A DNA stretch of 64,000 bases from Ciona intestinalis (taxonomy: Eukaryota > Chordata > Ascidiacea > Phlebobranchia > Cionidae), in NCBI RefSeq assembly GCF_000224145.3, contig NC_020170.2, forward strand, positions 3,116,646-3,180,645, in the 5' to 3' direction. The position numbers and the translations under genes were made by a program. The notes under the pieces are model-generated. The model was not told the DNA's origin. It worked only from the letters and a program-made list of their open reading frames with translations, and did no database searches. Every line of letters begins with the position of its first letter. Position 1 is the stretch's first letter. Positions 20,485 to 32,167 of this stretch are shown piece after piece.

Positions 20485-23400
20485 CTATAATTGTTCAGTC
20501 ATTTTTTCTTCTGCTATTTTATCATGAACTGATAGTTTTATAACACAAAGCTTTGAATCTTCTGGTTGTCTGTTCAATTTAGAAGCCAAAGTCCATGTGC
20601 ATCTCTGTATTATAAATGGATGTAACTTATTTATTCTTGTGTTGGGATAGCAACAGTCATTATAACATGGGTAGTCTGTTTCACACACCTCGTGCTAGTT
20701 TACGAGTTACCACATATGTAACTTTGTGGGTAAACTCTTGGGGGTACTTTTTAGATAGAGACCAAATAAATGGTAATCAATAAAGGTAATAAAATTTTAT
20801 TCTATATGGGTTAGGTCCTATGCCCTATGGTGTGGCATGCCATGACCCATGGGCTTGTGATTAAGGCAAACTAGGTCCATTTACCGTTGCCCAAACAAAA
20901 CTATGAAAAGAAGACTTCATACTTCAAGTAGCATCAGGCGTAAACGCACAGAGTACTATATGAACACAGCCCAAGTAGGACAAATTTATTAAAGTAAGTA
21001 GGGTTTTTTGAAAACTGACCTGACTTAAGCTGCCATTTGATTGAACAAATCTAAGTATTCCAATGAAAGGAATCCATAAACATGAACTTAATCCAAGACA
21101 CCAACCAAGCACTTGTGCCCACAGTGGGTATGTGTATGACTTGTACGTCAGAGGTTTATACAGTGTCAACCAGTATATAAGGATACTCTATAGAAAACAA
21201 CATTGGTGCTAAAATGAGTTTATTCAATATTTAATACAAAGGTTCATACCAATGAAAAATCAAAATTTGTGTATTGATAGATAAGATATGCTCAAATGTG
21301 ATCTAAACGTACCATCAAAGTTTCAAAATATGAAACAGCTTTTGAAAAAAATGAGTTTCATAAACCGCAAATTTAACCGCTACTTAAATTTGTTTAGGTC
21401 CGAACAGTATTTCATATTACCACACAGTAAAATATGCAGTTTGCCATATATTACATTAAGTCAAAGCTTATATGAATATTGACCTCACCATAGAAGCACC
21501 AGGGCCAAAAAACTTCCAACAATATTTGATCCAAGGAGCTTTGAAGTTGCTCAGCATGTCAGTGACATGTTCGTAATACTTATCTGCTCCATATACCCAT
21601 GCAAGGCCAATAAATTCGCATGTACCGATAAAAAACAGACACCACCCACCACTGGCATAGTCAACCATGAGAACAAAAACATAAATACCACCCTGGGGAA
21701 ACAATACAGGTAGCAGAGTAGCGAATTAAATCATATAAATGTAACAGAACTATTGTAATCAGGATTATAACATTGCAAGACCCAAATAGTCATCCACAAA
21801 AAAAAAAAATCACCCAAACAATAATTACCCACAAAGTAACATTCAGGTAAATCGTAAGCTGGCACGAGGTGTATTAACACCCGTGTTATAACAACTCGTT
21901 TTCCGGCCACGCGAGGATAAAGTAAGTTACATTCTTTCATTCAAGACAGTAAGCGTGATTATGGTAATTGTCCAAGCCAGTCTTGGGGTAAAATCTTAAC
22001 ACAAGTAGTAGGTTAAAAAGTGGACCAACACATACAATGGATAAATCCTGTGTTGAAATGTTTATTCATTTAATAGAAATTGTTGTTGTAGGTGTAAAAA
22101 TGTGTGTAGTGTTGATTTTTACCTTTGTCACCATTGTAGTTGCCATAGCAACAATAAGCAAAGCAAAAATTCCTTGAATGATTTCCCTTCCCCATTTTTT
22201 CTTGTACCACCATGGAAAGACATCCATGATAGAAACAACTAAACATTCTTGAAATACAAACTGTAAAAAAAATATGTAGCAAATTAGTAAAAAAACAACT
22301 AATGACTTCAAAGAGGACATTTTCCTGTCATGTGAGGGTAAAACAAGTAACATAGCCAACTAAAGGAAAATCAGTGTAAATTAATTAATTTTTATATAAA
22401 ATAAAAATAAATAATTGTACTTACCAAACAGTCAAAACCAAGAACTATAATCATGAGAAAAAAGAGAGCACTCCAGAAATGAGAATGTGGAATCATGGCC
22501 AAAGCTTGTGGGTATACAATAAACACAAGACCTGGACCTGATTCTGCTACAGCATCCATTGTAATGTTCTGAGAGATGGGAAGTTTCAAAATGACTATTA
22601 TAATGCTTACATGTAAGTGTTTTCTGTTTTTACATTTATGTCTCGTTAAAAACATCTTATGCATTTTTTAGGTAATGTTTACACATAAATGCAAGTGTTT
22701 TGTACATATATGTGACTTGTTTAAGCTTTTTTTTTATGAATTTGATTAGAATATGTTTACACATAAATGCAAGTGTCTTTAAATATATAATGTCTTAAAA
22801 CATCATTATAAATTTGATAGAAGGTATGTGTTTACCTGCTGTTTTGCCATGAATCCAAGGGTGGAAAAAACAGCGAATCCGGATATGAAACTTGTTCCAC
22901 TGTTTACCAAAGCGACCATGATCGAATCTCTAAACAATATCATTAAAAAGTTTATAAAGAATTTACCAAATTTGATTTTACATGGGTAATAAAATATTTT
23001 GAAAATTTTCAAGAAAAGAAACAGATTTTTGTTTTTGTATGTGCAAGTGGTCATGATTGTGTAATTTCCTGAGTCACAACAGAAATAAAACCATAAAGTA
23101 TGTGTACAAACCTGTAAACATTGTGGTTGAACTTATTATAACTTGCCAATGTCACTAAAGCACCACTACCAATACCGTATGAGTAATAAACTTGTGTTAC
23201 AGCATCCATCCAAACCTGAAAATAATTTAACTTGTGGTTAGATTGAGAATTCAAGAGAAAATAAATATGAACCAAAACAGTCACTTTTTTCACGCCATAT
23301 ACAAATACAAACCAAAACAGTCACTTTTTTCACGCCATATACAAAACCAAATAAAATTTAAATTTTACATTTAATTACAATATCTCATTTAAAATAATGA

Positions 23401-25616
23401 GATTGTATTGTGTGTACCTGTGCATCAGCTAGTCTCGTCATATTTGGACTTAAGTAAAATCTTATTCCTTCTGCAGCACCATCCAGTGTTACACCACGAA
23501 CTAATACAACGAGAAGCATGACCAATGGTAATGTGGCCGTGACATACACAACCTATAAGACATAGATTTGTGGGGAACTGTTAATAAATGTAAGTTAATT
23601 ATAATACATAATTGGGGAAGATTGAGCTTAAAGCTCAAGGCTGGCACAATTGTATGTGTGTCACAAATATATTTTTTAAATTTTTTTTTGGTATAATCTA
23701 AAATCACTAACAGAAACACCAACACATTTACATATGTGGTAATTCAAAAGTAAGGATGGCGAATTATGGCACAGAAAACCCAAATATATATATCTTATAA
23801 ATCTGCCTCCAGAATAAAGAAATGATCATTTACTCAATAATTTATTCAACAAAAAATACCTTGTTTGTAAATCAGCTCCTCTCGTAAGTATTTTGCTAAG
23901 CGACATTTTACTTACCTACTTAGCTGGTAATATGAGGAAGCTGATTCACAAAAAAGTATAATATATCCTGGCAACAACAGTAAACACTACCTTGGTTGAC
24001 CATTTTATTCCTTTGAATATACAAACATAAGCAATAACCCAAATTCCAACGAGATAAAAGAATATTTGCCACCTGATTCCTCCCAAAAAATCAATGCCAC
24101 TTGATTTTTCTAGAACTTGATGTCTGTGGTATAAGAAATTAATAAGTAGTATGGATATTATACTGTAGTTTTTACTTTTGCTGTTTAAGTGGCTAAAAAC
24201 TTACAAATTTGCCCTAATATTCCAATTCAGTTATAGCCGATTACCTGTAATAAAATATTATATGTAAACATAAAGCATACTATTTATTCAGTTTAACTGC
24301 AGTAATGGGCCAGTCGGCCAGTTCTCGCCTACATAACAGGTTCCCTGGCGTGCCCACCCTAGGAGCTAGGACCCATATAGAATCTAAATTAAGAATGTAT
24401 GAAAAATATTGCACTAACTCCCAAAATTCAATTGCAGAGGGAACAGAACTCTTCAGAACAAGTTCTAAATCATCAGAACCAGATTCAACAAGAGTTGTAA
24501 CATTTTGAGCCGTCAAATTGACACTTGTTTGAACCAACTCTACACAGTTGTCAGTGTTCCATGTATTACTACAGGTGGTCCATGGAAGAACAGAAGAGAA
24601 GCTAGAAAAGAAGTAATGGCATGCCCAGGCAAGCACTACTCCATACACACTGTTGGAATACCAGGTGATCATAAGGTTTGCAATTCCAATGCCTTTGTGA
24701 AAAATGAATATGCTTAAAATCAAGAAACAAATTGAAATTTTATTGGTGCAGTGTCAATTAACATTATCCAAAACTACTTTGATTTTTTGTTTAAGTAAAA
24801 CTTTAATCAAATAAAATGACAAAATGATTCAAATGTAAACTACTCTACATTTAAAATACTCTGTAATCAGCTATGCATTTGTGTAGTGTAAGAGCACATG
24901 TGGTTATGTGCCAACACTGGCCTAAATCCAAGTGCCAGACCCCACACTTAAAAACGATATCAATAGGCCTAAATCCAAGTGCCACACCTAAAAATGACAT
25001 CACAACCTATGTTATCTATATATTGTAACACTACAAACCTACCTTTCATCACAGGAATCATTGACCAAGCTTTGGTCATTCCCTGACCAACATATTGACC
25101 AAATGAAGCTTCCAGGAAAAAAAGAGGGAAACCGATCACAATCACAGATAAAATGTATGGGATCAGAAATACACCTGAAGAAATCAACAATTAATAGCCT
25201 GCAGTTCAGCAAGAATTATTCAGCTATTTGGGCATCAGATCACGGTTAGACTCAAGAAATTTGTTTTATCAACCTATTTTTATTTTTATACACCTGGTTC
25301 TACCTATGAATTGTACCAAGTCATCACACATTTCTCTGTTTAGTTAGTTTGTTAAGTAATGCATGGCTTAGAAACTGGAATAAAATAGTTATATAAAAGG
25401 TAATTAATTTTAACAAAGCCAAAAACTATCAAAGTAAAAATATGTTTAGAATGATTAAGAGTAAAATAATTCTACGTCCATAATATATATTTATATACCT
25501 CCTCCATTCTTGTAACACAGGTAAGGAAATCTCCATATGTTTCCAAGACCAATTGTCATACCCGCGATACTAAGAAAAAAGTCAAATCTCCTGCCCCAGG
25601 TTTGTCTCACCCCCAT
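20485..25616 (-). CDS. SLC6 family Na+/Cl--dependent transporter (GABA/taurine/creatine/betaine-type)
   Basis: Twelve coding exons join in frame: 25499-25616, 25043-25174, 24419-24692, 23991-24123, 23418-23552, 23112-23215, 22836-22929, 22425-22568, 22123-22260, 21489-21692, 21020-21187, 20485-20604 (1764 nt, 587 aa). Landmarks: TM1 '[19 protein letters not shown]'; '[10 protein letters not shown]'; 'KAWSMIP'; extracellular loop 2 '[15 protein letters not shown]' with the conserved cysteine pair; 'EFWEHQVL' and '[11 protein letters not shown]'; '[15 protein letters not shown]'; '[16 protein letters not shown]'; '[16 protein letters not shown]'; '[12 protein letters not shown]'. These place it in the GABA/taurine/creatine/betaine branch of SLC6; the exact substrate cannot be read. 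The cytoplasmic N-terminus before TM1 is very short (about 10 residues) compared with 30-50 in vertebrate members, so a further 5' exon is possible. Confidence 0.9.
20615..20760 (-). mobile_element. SINE fragment in SLC6 intron
   Basis: Blocks 'gtaacttatttattcttgtg', 'acacctcgtgctagtttacg' and 'gttaccacatatgtaac' of the SINE family, lacking the tRNA-like head. It lies just upstream of the last SLC6 exon. Confidence 0.65.
21815..21955 (+). mobile_element. SINE fragment in SLC6 intron
   Basis: Opposite orientation to the 20615 copy: 'aaatcgtaagctggcacgag', 'ttttccggccacgcgaggat' and 'gtaagttacattc'. Confidence 0.7.
22672..22790. repeat. Short direct repeat in SLC6 intron
   Basis: 'tgtttacacataaatgcaag' occurs at about 22676 and again about 77 bp later at 22753, with similar flanks: a small tandem duplication. 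Confidence 0.75.
23273..23345. repeat. 38-bp direct duplication in SLC6 intron
   Basis: 'aaccaaaacagtcacttttt' followed by 'tcacgccatatacaaa' is present twice in succession. Confidence 0.85.
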
Positions 25617-26023
25617 GTTTAATATTTAAAAATCCAACAAAATCTCTGAATGTTTGGACTGAAAACCAACTGAACTCTAGGCAAGAGACAAAATACTCTC
25701 TATATATCGAGTATCAGACCTGGTGCTATGTTTTAATGTGACAGATTACATCCAGTTATTCAGGAAGGTAACGCAATCGATCATTAGTAACTATGTCATT
25801 ACTTTTCCTACTTTTTAGGTATTGTACATTAATCCTCATGTTACAAGTATCTGACATTTCCTCTCTAGTTTGCAAGTATCAAATTCCACATAGACAAAGA
25901 TTCACCTGTTTTATTTAGTAACTCCATTAAAAAACATTTGCAATACAAAATGCAGTGAATAAAATCAAGGGTTGTAAAAATTTAATGATACAAATAAGAC
26001 TGAAAATATTTTTTCTTTAATAA
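25617..26023. other. Intergenic between SLC6 gene and FDXACB1
   Basis: AT-rich, no coding region seen. It should include the promoter of the SLC6 gene and the FDXACB1 3' UTR (both on the minus strand). Confidence 0.45.
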
Positions 26024-28961
26024 TTATCTAATGACCACATTTATCAAACCAGGTAAACTTTTTCTCACAATATTTTCCACAGTGTTCGCATCAGATTGTG
26101 ATAAACTGAAGTCATATGATTTAAGCTTAATTTCATAACAATGGCTTGTTCTTGTATCACTATGATCATGTTCTAAAGTTGCTAGGGGTGGTACAGGAGC
26201 AGTGGGAGTGTAAACATCAGTTAAACGGACAGAATAAAGGGCGCCATCGCAAATATTCCATAAAACCTCTACAAGTTGTGTAAAAATTTGGTGAGATCTG
26301 TCTGCTGAAAAAATATTGTTTTGTAAATGAGAATTGATTTTACATGCATACGTTAAGTGTCAGGTAATAATAATCTATAAAAGTAAAGCATATTCTGAAA
26401 CCAAAAGGCTTGAATTTTAATTGATAAAAAATTTGTTACTTGTATTATTTATTAACAATTTTTTTTATAGTAATACCTATTATATTCTCACGACACTAAC
26501 CACCAAATTCTTTTATTTTGTGTTAGTTTTACATAAACGCATAAAAGATAAAAAAATGTAGATAACAAATTGTAACTTACCCTTGTATGTTTGTTCATCA
26601 TTTGGCAACCAGAAACTGACATGAAAGGAGTAGACTTGTGGGAAAGTTGACAATGGTGAATAATCTACACTTCCAACACATGCTGCTTTTATCCTGCTTT
26701 GTGTTTCTTTATTCAGAGACCATAATACTGAAGTGTGTAAGGTTTCCAGGCCAGGTATTAGAATACAGCACAAAGTGTCCATGTCAATTACAGACACTGA
26801 GGTAAAAGTATTACCATCCGAAATGTGAACCTGGAATCCGAACCCGTATTTTGAACCATTTGGGTTTTGCCCAATTAATAAATTTACTACATTGTGCGGC
26901 TTACAAGTTGCAGTTATAGTTTTTGTTAAGTTTTCAGAAAATTTCAGTTCTTTTAATATTTTACATAAATCATCATTTTTGGGTTTGGGTTTCGGACTGA
27001 TTTGTTCACTTGAAAATCTAGAATTTGATTTTGGAAATAGGGATGCTATTGCATCAAGGACCTCTTTCGAAGAATTTCTTTGCAAGTTTGATTTTTCCAT
27101 AAGCACATAGTGGTATTGAAAACAGCCATGTTGAAAAATTCCTTGTTTGTCAAAAGAATTGACTACTGGACTCAAAACAGCGCATTGAAAAGAGAATCTT
27201 CCCAGCTGCATTTCATCAGATAAGCACAATAAACTTGGATGATCACAAAACTGCATGAACGATTGTGAAGATTCAACATAGCAGAAATACTGTACACAAT
27301 TTAAACTACAGTAATTTGATTTTGAAATCTTTAAATTACTAAATTGTACTAAAGTATCTCTTTCTTTAAATAATACATTTTGTGGCAGGTCATTATTTAG
27401 GTTTAACTTCTTGTTTATTGTGTTGGAAATTTGTTTCTGAGCCAGGAAGTTGGAGTTTCTTAACAAGTTTAATCTTGCTTGAACTGAGGATGGAAATTTT
27501 TGTAAGTCGTCAGAATTTACTTGATGGTGAATGGAAATTGCTTGTGTGGGATATATCTTCCAATCTGATGAGTGCAATAAGTTACTATTACGAAACGTTA
27601 TACACTGGGTCAAGGTCCAATACAGTACTGTGGGTGTGAGGTAAGATGGGATAATTTAGCACTTAATATCTAAATAACCTTGTCGTGTTTTAAACAAGTC
27701 ACAACGGTCTATGGGAGTCGTGAGAGTCTGGTTTTATTATTCTTTTGTTTAGTACACATATGTCTAAACTGTTTAAACTTGCTCTTTCATAATGAAACAA
27801 TGTAAATTTAGTATAAAAAATATAAAAACATTTCCAAATTAAAGTAAAATCAGTTTACTACACATAACATGATATAGGTATTTAGTAACTACATAGGCGT
27901 TTTAATTGTAGTTGTGATAAAATGTGTAATTCTTACATTTATATTAAAATACAAACTGTATATGGTTGTCGCTTAGCCCACCTTGCTTAAAATGTAAAAC
28001 AGGCAAAACATCAGATGCTACAAACGTGTGTGTTATAGCACCAGTGATGCCAAATTCTTTTCCTGCATTTCTTCTTCCAGTGCAAGTGTAGCCAGTATAA
28101 TCATCAGGGTTAAAATGGGAAACACTGTTCAAAACCAACCCAGCATATGCAGCCATTCCAACTATCTGTTCAAAAGATCATGAAAATATTTAGCACAACT
28201 GAAGCTATGTCTTTTAATTACAACAAACACATTTTTGAAAAGTCAATGAATGACTGTAACTTACTTTTCCTAGTGTAGCGGGGCAATGCCAACTGCTGCA
28301 ACACCTTGTTATGCTTTTAAGTTACCATATTTGTATAATTGTTGAGGGGATTAATTTCAAAATAATATTTTTGGGGTTGTATTTGAATGTGTCTAAAGGT
28401 TTGAGTAAACATTTACATATTGTATGAAATTTACCTGCCAATGGTTACAGGTTTCCCTCCTCTGTGTATCAAAAGGTGTTCCTCCTTGACCAGAGCACAA
28501 AGTAACTTCAATTTTACCCCATTGGTCCAAAACTTCTTTCGCAGATAGAAAAAAGTTCCTTAATAATTCCCTGGAAGTTAAAAAATGAAGACACCATTTT
28601 AATAAAAAGTGGAAAAAGCAGTTTTTATTAAAATGTAATGATTTGAAAAGAAGTTATGATTCTTCTCTTACCTATTTTTTCGAATGCTTGCTTTTCTACC
28701 AGTATGAGGAAAGTTAAAAATGATTTTCTCAAATTTTTTGGGCAAAAACTCGGACAAGTTTTGATGTAATTTTGTAGCATCAACTCCGTTCAAAACTATT
28801 GCACCATGTCGCTTTAGTTCTGTCATATTTTTATTCGCTTCTTCTCCGTATTTCTGCTGACACAAGTCATAACTTTCGTAGGAAGTTGCGCAGACGTTTG
28901 TACACTTCTGTGCCAGTGAAAGGCTGTATGAAAAGTTACCGTCTCCTACTATTAAAATCAT
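26024..28961 (-). CDS. FDXACB1: Ferredoxin-fold anticodon-binding domain-containing protein 1
   Basis: Five coding exons join in frame: 28672-28961, 28435-28570, 27982-28165, 26581-27627, 26024-26304 (1938 nt, 645 aa; the human protein is of similar length). The N-terminal part is a BMT5-like Rossmann domain: 'MILIVGDGNFSYSLSLA' (SAM-binding type GDGNFS), 'FNFPHTGRKASIRKNRELL', 'TLCSGQGGTPF', and 'YTGYTCTGRRNAGKEFG'. The C-terminal part is an FDX-ACB fold like that of mitochondrial PheRS ('FPQVYSFHVSFWLP' and 'LTDVYT...' to the end). The molecular function of this fusion is not established. The acceptor of the large fourth exon (27627) falls exactly in the inverted end of a MITE; it is the only joint I found that keeps the frame, but it is inferred. 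The gene is divergently paired with TYSND1. Confidence 0.85.
27621..27760 (+). mobile_element. MITE copy 8 (truncated), overlapping the FDXACB1 exon 4 acceptor
   Basis: The left end 'tacagtactgtgggtgtgag' continues into 'gtaagatgggataatttagc' and 'acaacggtctatgggagtcg'. The right end is missing. Read on the minus strand the terminus supplies CCCACAG just before FDXACB1 exon 4. Confidence 0.85.
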
Positions 28962-29041
28962 ATTTCCTCGAAGGAATTCTACACAAACTACGTATAAGTA
29001 GATTCTCACGATAAAACATGTGCACTGAGAATTCAAAATAA

Positions 29042-29533
29042 ACAAAACCACGTGTTTGCTTAGTCACGTGATCTGAAAATTACGTAGCAAATGTAATTAA
29101 AAATGATCAACAGAGGCAAATTTTGTATTATTTTAATATGTAACCACAGATCTAATAGTAGTAAAAGTAATACTATGGCAATATCTATTCATATTAACTG
29201 TGCATTATGTATGTTTATGGGCAAGAAATTAGGCTTCTACCATAGAAATATTCTATACTGACCATATGGGTTTTCAGTTTTGGTTAGTAATGGATTTGGA
29301 TACGATTCTTCTATACAAGTAATAAAAGGTATGTGAGTGTTTCCCGTGTTTGTATAAAGGTTTACTAAGTTTTGAGGTATAAACGAAACTATTAAAAGCT
29401 CTATGTTTATACAGTTTCCTAATAAAGTATTATGCGTCTTCCTACGTTACGTTCACACATTTGTTAAAATATGTAAAGAAAATCATTTAAGGTATATTAA
29501 GAAATTGGTCAGAATTCTATAAAACAATTAAAA
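29042..29533. promoter_or_regulatory. Divergent intergenic region between FDXACB1 and TYSND1
   Basis: FDXACB1 starts at 28961 (minus) and TYSND1 at 29534 (first copy, plus), so about 570 bp separates the start codons. A shared promoter is inferred from the arrangement; no core element is convincing. Confidence 0.45.
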
Positions 29534-29937
29534 ATGATTGAACGTCTGAGCTTACATCCTGCCTGTGCTGTAACAGTGGAAAGCAAAGGTGAAAATGGAA
29601 CGGAACCAATTCTTTTTACATTTAGTGGAACATTGCTTCAACAAGGCAACATGAACTATGTGTTAACCCATTTCTCATCTTTGGTGCAGTTTATGGCATG
29701 TGAAGATATAAAATCACTGCCTGAGCAAAATCATTGGGTTCCATGTAACATTGATGATTACAATGTGTTTATACAGTGTAAAACAGAAGCAGCATCTTCA
29801 CCATTGTGGAAATTGCAAACTAAACCTTTATTTGCTTGGAATGCTTCTAAGTTTGAAGCAGTACTGGATAGGGTACTAGCTAGTGCTAATGTCCCTTATG
29901 CTGGAAAGGATGAGATAACTTGCTGCACTGTACATAA
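29534..29937 (+). CDS. TYSND1: TYSND1 N-terminal part, first copy, cut by a gap
   Basis: The first 134 codons of TYSND1 (start 'MIERLSLHPACAVTVESKG'), nearly identical to 30262-30665. It ends at the N run. Upstream flank is also shared ('tgcgtcttccta' onward). This is most likely the same gene represented by a second haplotype contig rather than a separate gene. Confidence 0.8.
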
Positions 29938-29987
29938 NNNNNNNNNNNNNNNNNNNNNNNNNNNNNNNNNNNNNNNNNNNNNNNNNN
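29938..29987. other. Assembly gap (50 N)
   Basis: Placeholder gap between the two versions of the TYSND1 5' end. Confidence 0.98.
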
Positions 29988-30157
29988 TTAAGTAAATATA
30001 ATCAAATTTATTAAATCTCGTTTTTTTACTAAGCAGCATTTCCCTGTTTTCCTTTTCCCCTTTTTTAGAAATGCAAGTTTACCCTTTTCCCTTCTTTTTC
30101 CTATTTCCCTCTTTTAGTGTCGATTTCCCTCTTTCCCTTTTCCCTCTTTTAGTGTTA
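29988..30157. repeat. Pyrimidine-rich low-complexity tract
   Basis: Repeated 'tttccctctttt' and 'ttcccttttccc' units immediately after the gap and absent from the matching position upstream of the first TYSND1 copy. Such a tract is a likely cause of the assembly break. Confidence 0.75.
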
Positions 30158-30261
30158 CCCTGCGTCTTCCTATGTTACGTTCACACGTTTGTTAAAATAT
30201 GTAAAGAAAATCATTTAAGGTATATTAAGAAATTGGTCAGAATTCTATAAAACAATTGAAA

Positions 30262-31939
30262 ATGATTGAACGTCTGAGCCTACATCCTGCCTGTGCTGTA
30301 ACAGTGGAAAGCAAAGGTGAAAATGGAACGGAACCAATTCTTTTTACATTTAGTGGAACATTGGTTCAACAAGGCAACATGAACTATGTGTTAACCCATT
30401 TCTCATCTTTGGTGCAGTTTATGGCATGTGAAGATATAAAATCACTGCCTGAGCAAAATCATTGGGTGCCATGTAACATTAATGATTACAATGTGTTTAT
30501 ACAGTGTAAAACAGAAGCAGCATCTTCACCTTTATGGAAATTGCAAACTAAACCTTTATTTGCTTGGAATGCTTCTAAGTTTGAAGCAGTACTGGATAGG
30601 GTACTAGCTAGTGCTAATGTCCCTTATGCTGGAAAGGATGAGATAACTTGCTGCACTGTACATAAAGACAAAGACCTTTCTTTCCTGGTTTTTATTATTA
30701 GAAGTGAAACATCCAAATTTGATTGCCCAGCCTAAATATAGGCTTGGGAGAAGTCTTAGAAGCTTTTATCAAGGCATGGAGGTGACAACAACTAGTTTCC
30801 CATTCGGTGCTGAGACCCTGGGCACTTTTGGAGGCTGTGTGAGTACAGGTATCATCTGTAATGTGGTGGAGGATCAATTGATGATCATTGATGCGAGGGT
30901 GCTCCCAGGATCTGAAGGAGGAGCTGTGATCAGTGTAAACCAAGATGTTGTTGGGATTATAGTTTCTCCTCTTGTGTTGAAGACTGGTCAACTGTCAGGT
31001 TTAAGCCTTGTTTGTGAAATTAATGAGGTTTTAAAGTCTTTTAGGGATGTATGCTATAAAAACACTCTAAATAGTGGTGTTCAATTTTTTCATAAAACTT
31101 TAAGTAAAGGGGAATTATGTGCGGAGGAAAAATCTGGAAAAATCAATTCGGCTGGTGTTGTTGTGTTGGAAAATAACAAAGGATGGGGATCAGGTGTTGT
31201 TGTTGCAATAAATTATAAATTAAAGGATAATGCAAGCATTATTATTGCCACCTGCAGACATGTTGTTCAACCTGTAGCAGATTGGGGTGTGCGTGTACAG
31301 TTTTGCAGCGGAAAAAATCAAGTTAAACGAAATGGGACAATTATTTATAAAAGTAAAGTTTCGTGGCTGGATTTTGCATTGGTTAAGGTGGACTGCGATG
31401 TTACTTTTTCCCAACGCCTCATTCAGGATATAAGTAACTTTATTAAAATCAGCCATACGTGTTTTGTATTGAAATATGAAACCAATTATTTTAAAGGAGT
31501 TGATGTATACGCAACTGGCCACTGCTTGCTAGAACATCATAAAAATGGACCAACCATTACACATGGCATTTTATCAAATGTGCTCTATCTACCACAAAAT
31601 GCATTCAATACTTTTTCAAAGGCTGTCATGTTACAGACAACATGTATTGTACATGATGGTGCGAGTGGTGGAGCTGTGTTTTCAAAACTGGATAATAAGC
31701 TGCTTGGTTTGATAGTAAATAACGTTAAAGAGGTTTTCACTGAAGAAAGGTTCACGTTATACCCAGATGTCAATTTCATTCTTCCTGCTGTCTTGTTTAT
31801 GCCATTGTTGTGTAAATATTTACTCGGAAAAATGAATGTGTTTGAAAACTTGGATATTTTATCTGAAAGCAAAGAAATTCAAAATGTTTGGTTTCTTGGA
31901 AATTCTGATGAAAATCAGAAAATTGCATCAAAGTTGTAG
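30262..31939 (+). CDS. TYSND1: Peroxisomal leader-peptide processing protease (TYSND1), one-base frame disruption
   Basis: Trypsin-like cysteine/serine-type protease of the peroxisome matrix that trims PTS1/PTS2 proteins and itself. Single exon; about 558 aa if read continuously. Landmarks: N-terminal degenerate protease half with 'VLPGSEGGAV'; C-terminal half with 'GWGSGVVV', catalytic His in 'IATCRHVV' (near 31257), Asp in 'WLDFALV' (near 31370), Ser in 'GASGGAVFS' (near 31670), and 'MLQTTC.VH' as in the human enzyme. It ends in Ser-Lys-Leu, a perfect PTS1. The span from start to stop is one base more than a multiple of three: the frame changes near a T-run at about 30690-30695, inside 'FLVFI'. 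A sequencing or assembly indel is the simplest explanation, as both sides are well conserved; no good intron fits. DDX31 follows 229 bp downstream. Confidence 0.88.
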
Positions 31940-32167
31940 AATTTTTATTGTTCCTTTTTTGACTTCTAATTTTTTTCTTTGTATAATCAGTGTATACTTT
32001 TATATACAATGTTATAAGTTATATTTATATTATATTTGTGATTGTGCAATCAAGTATAAATTTGTTGATTAAATTTGAACTTTACATGCCGAGTTTTATT
32101 TTTCTTAAATGTGTGAATGCTCTATGCAAATTTTAATTTCTTAATTTATTATTTTTTAGAGTTAAAA

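Noticed and set aside
20790-20890. A further dispersed repeat (blocks like 'ggcatgccatgacccatggg'; similar text near 2065, 24908 and 40720)
   Set aside because: Similarity between the places is short and patchy; I could not define ends or a consensus, so it is not listed as a feature.
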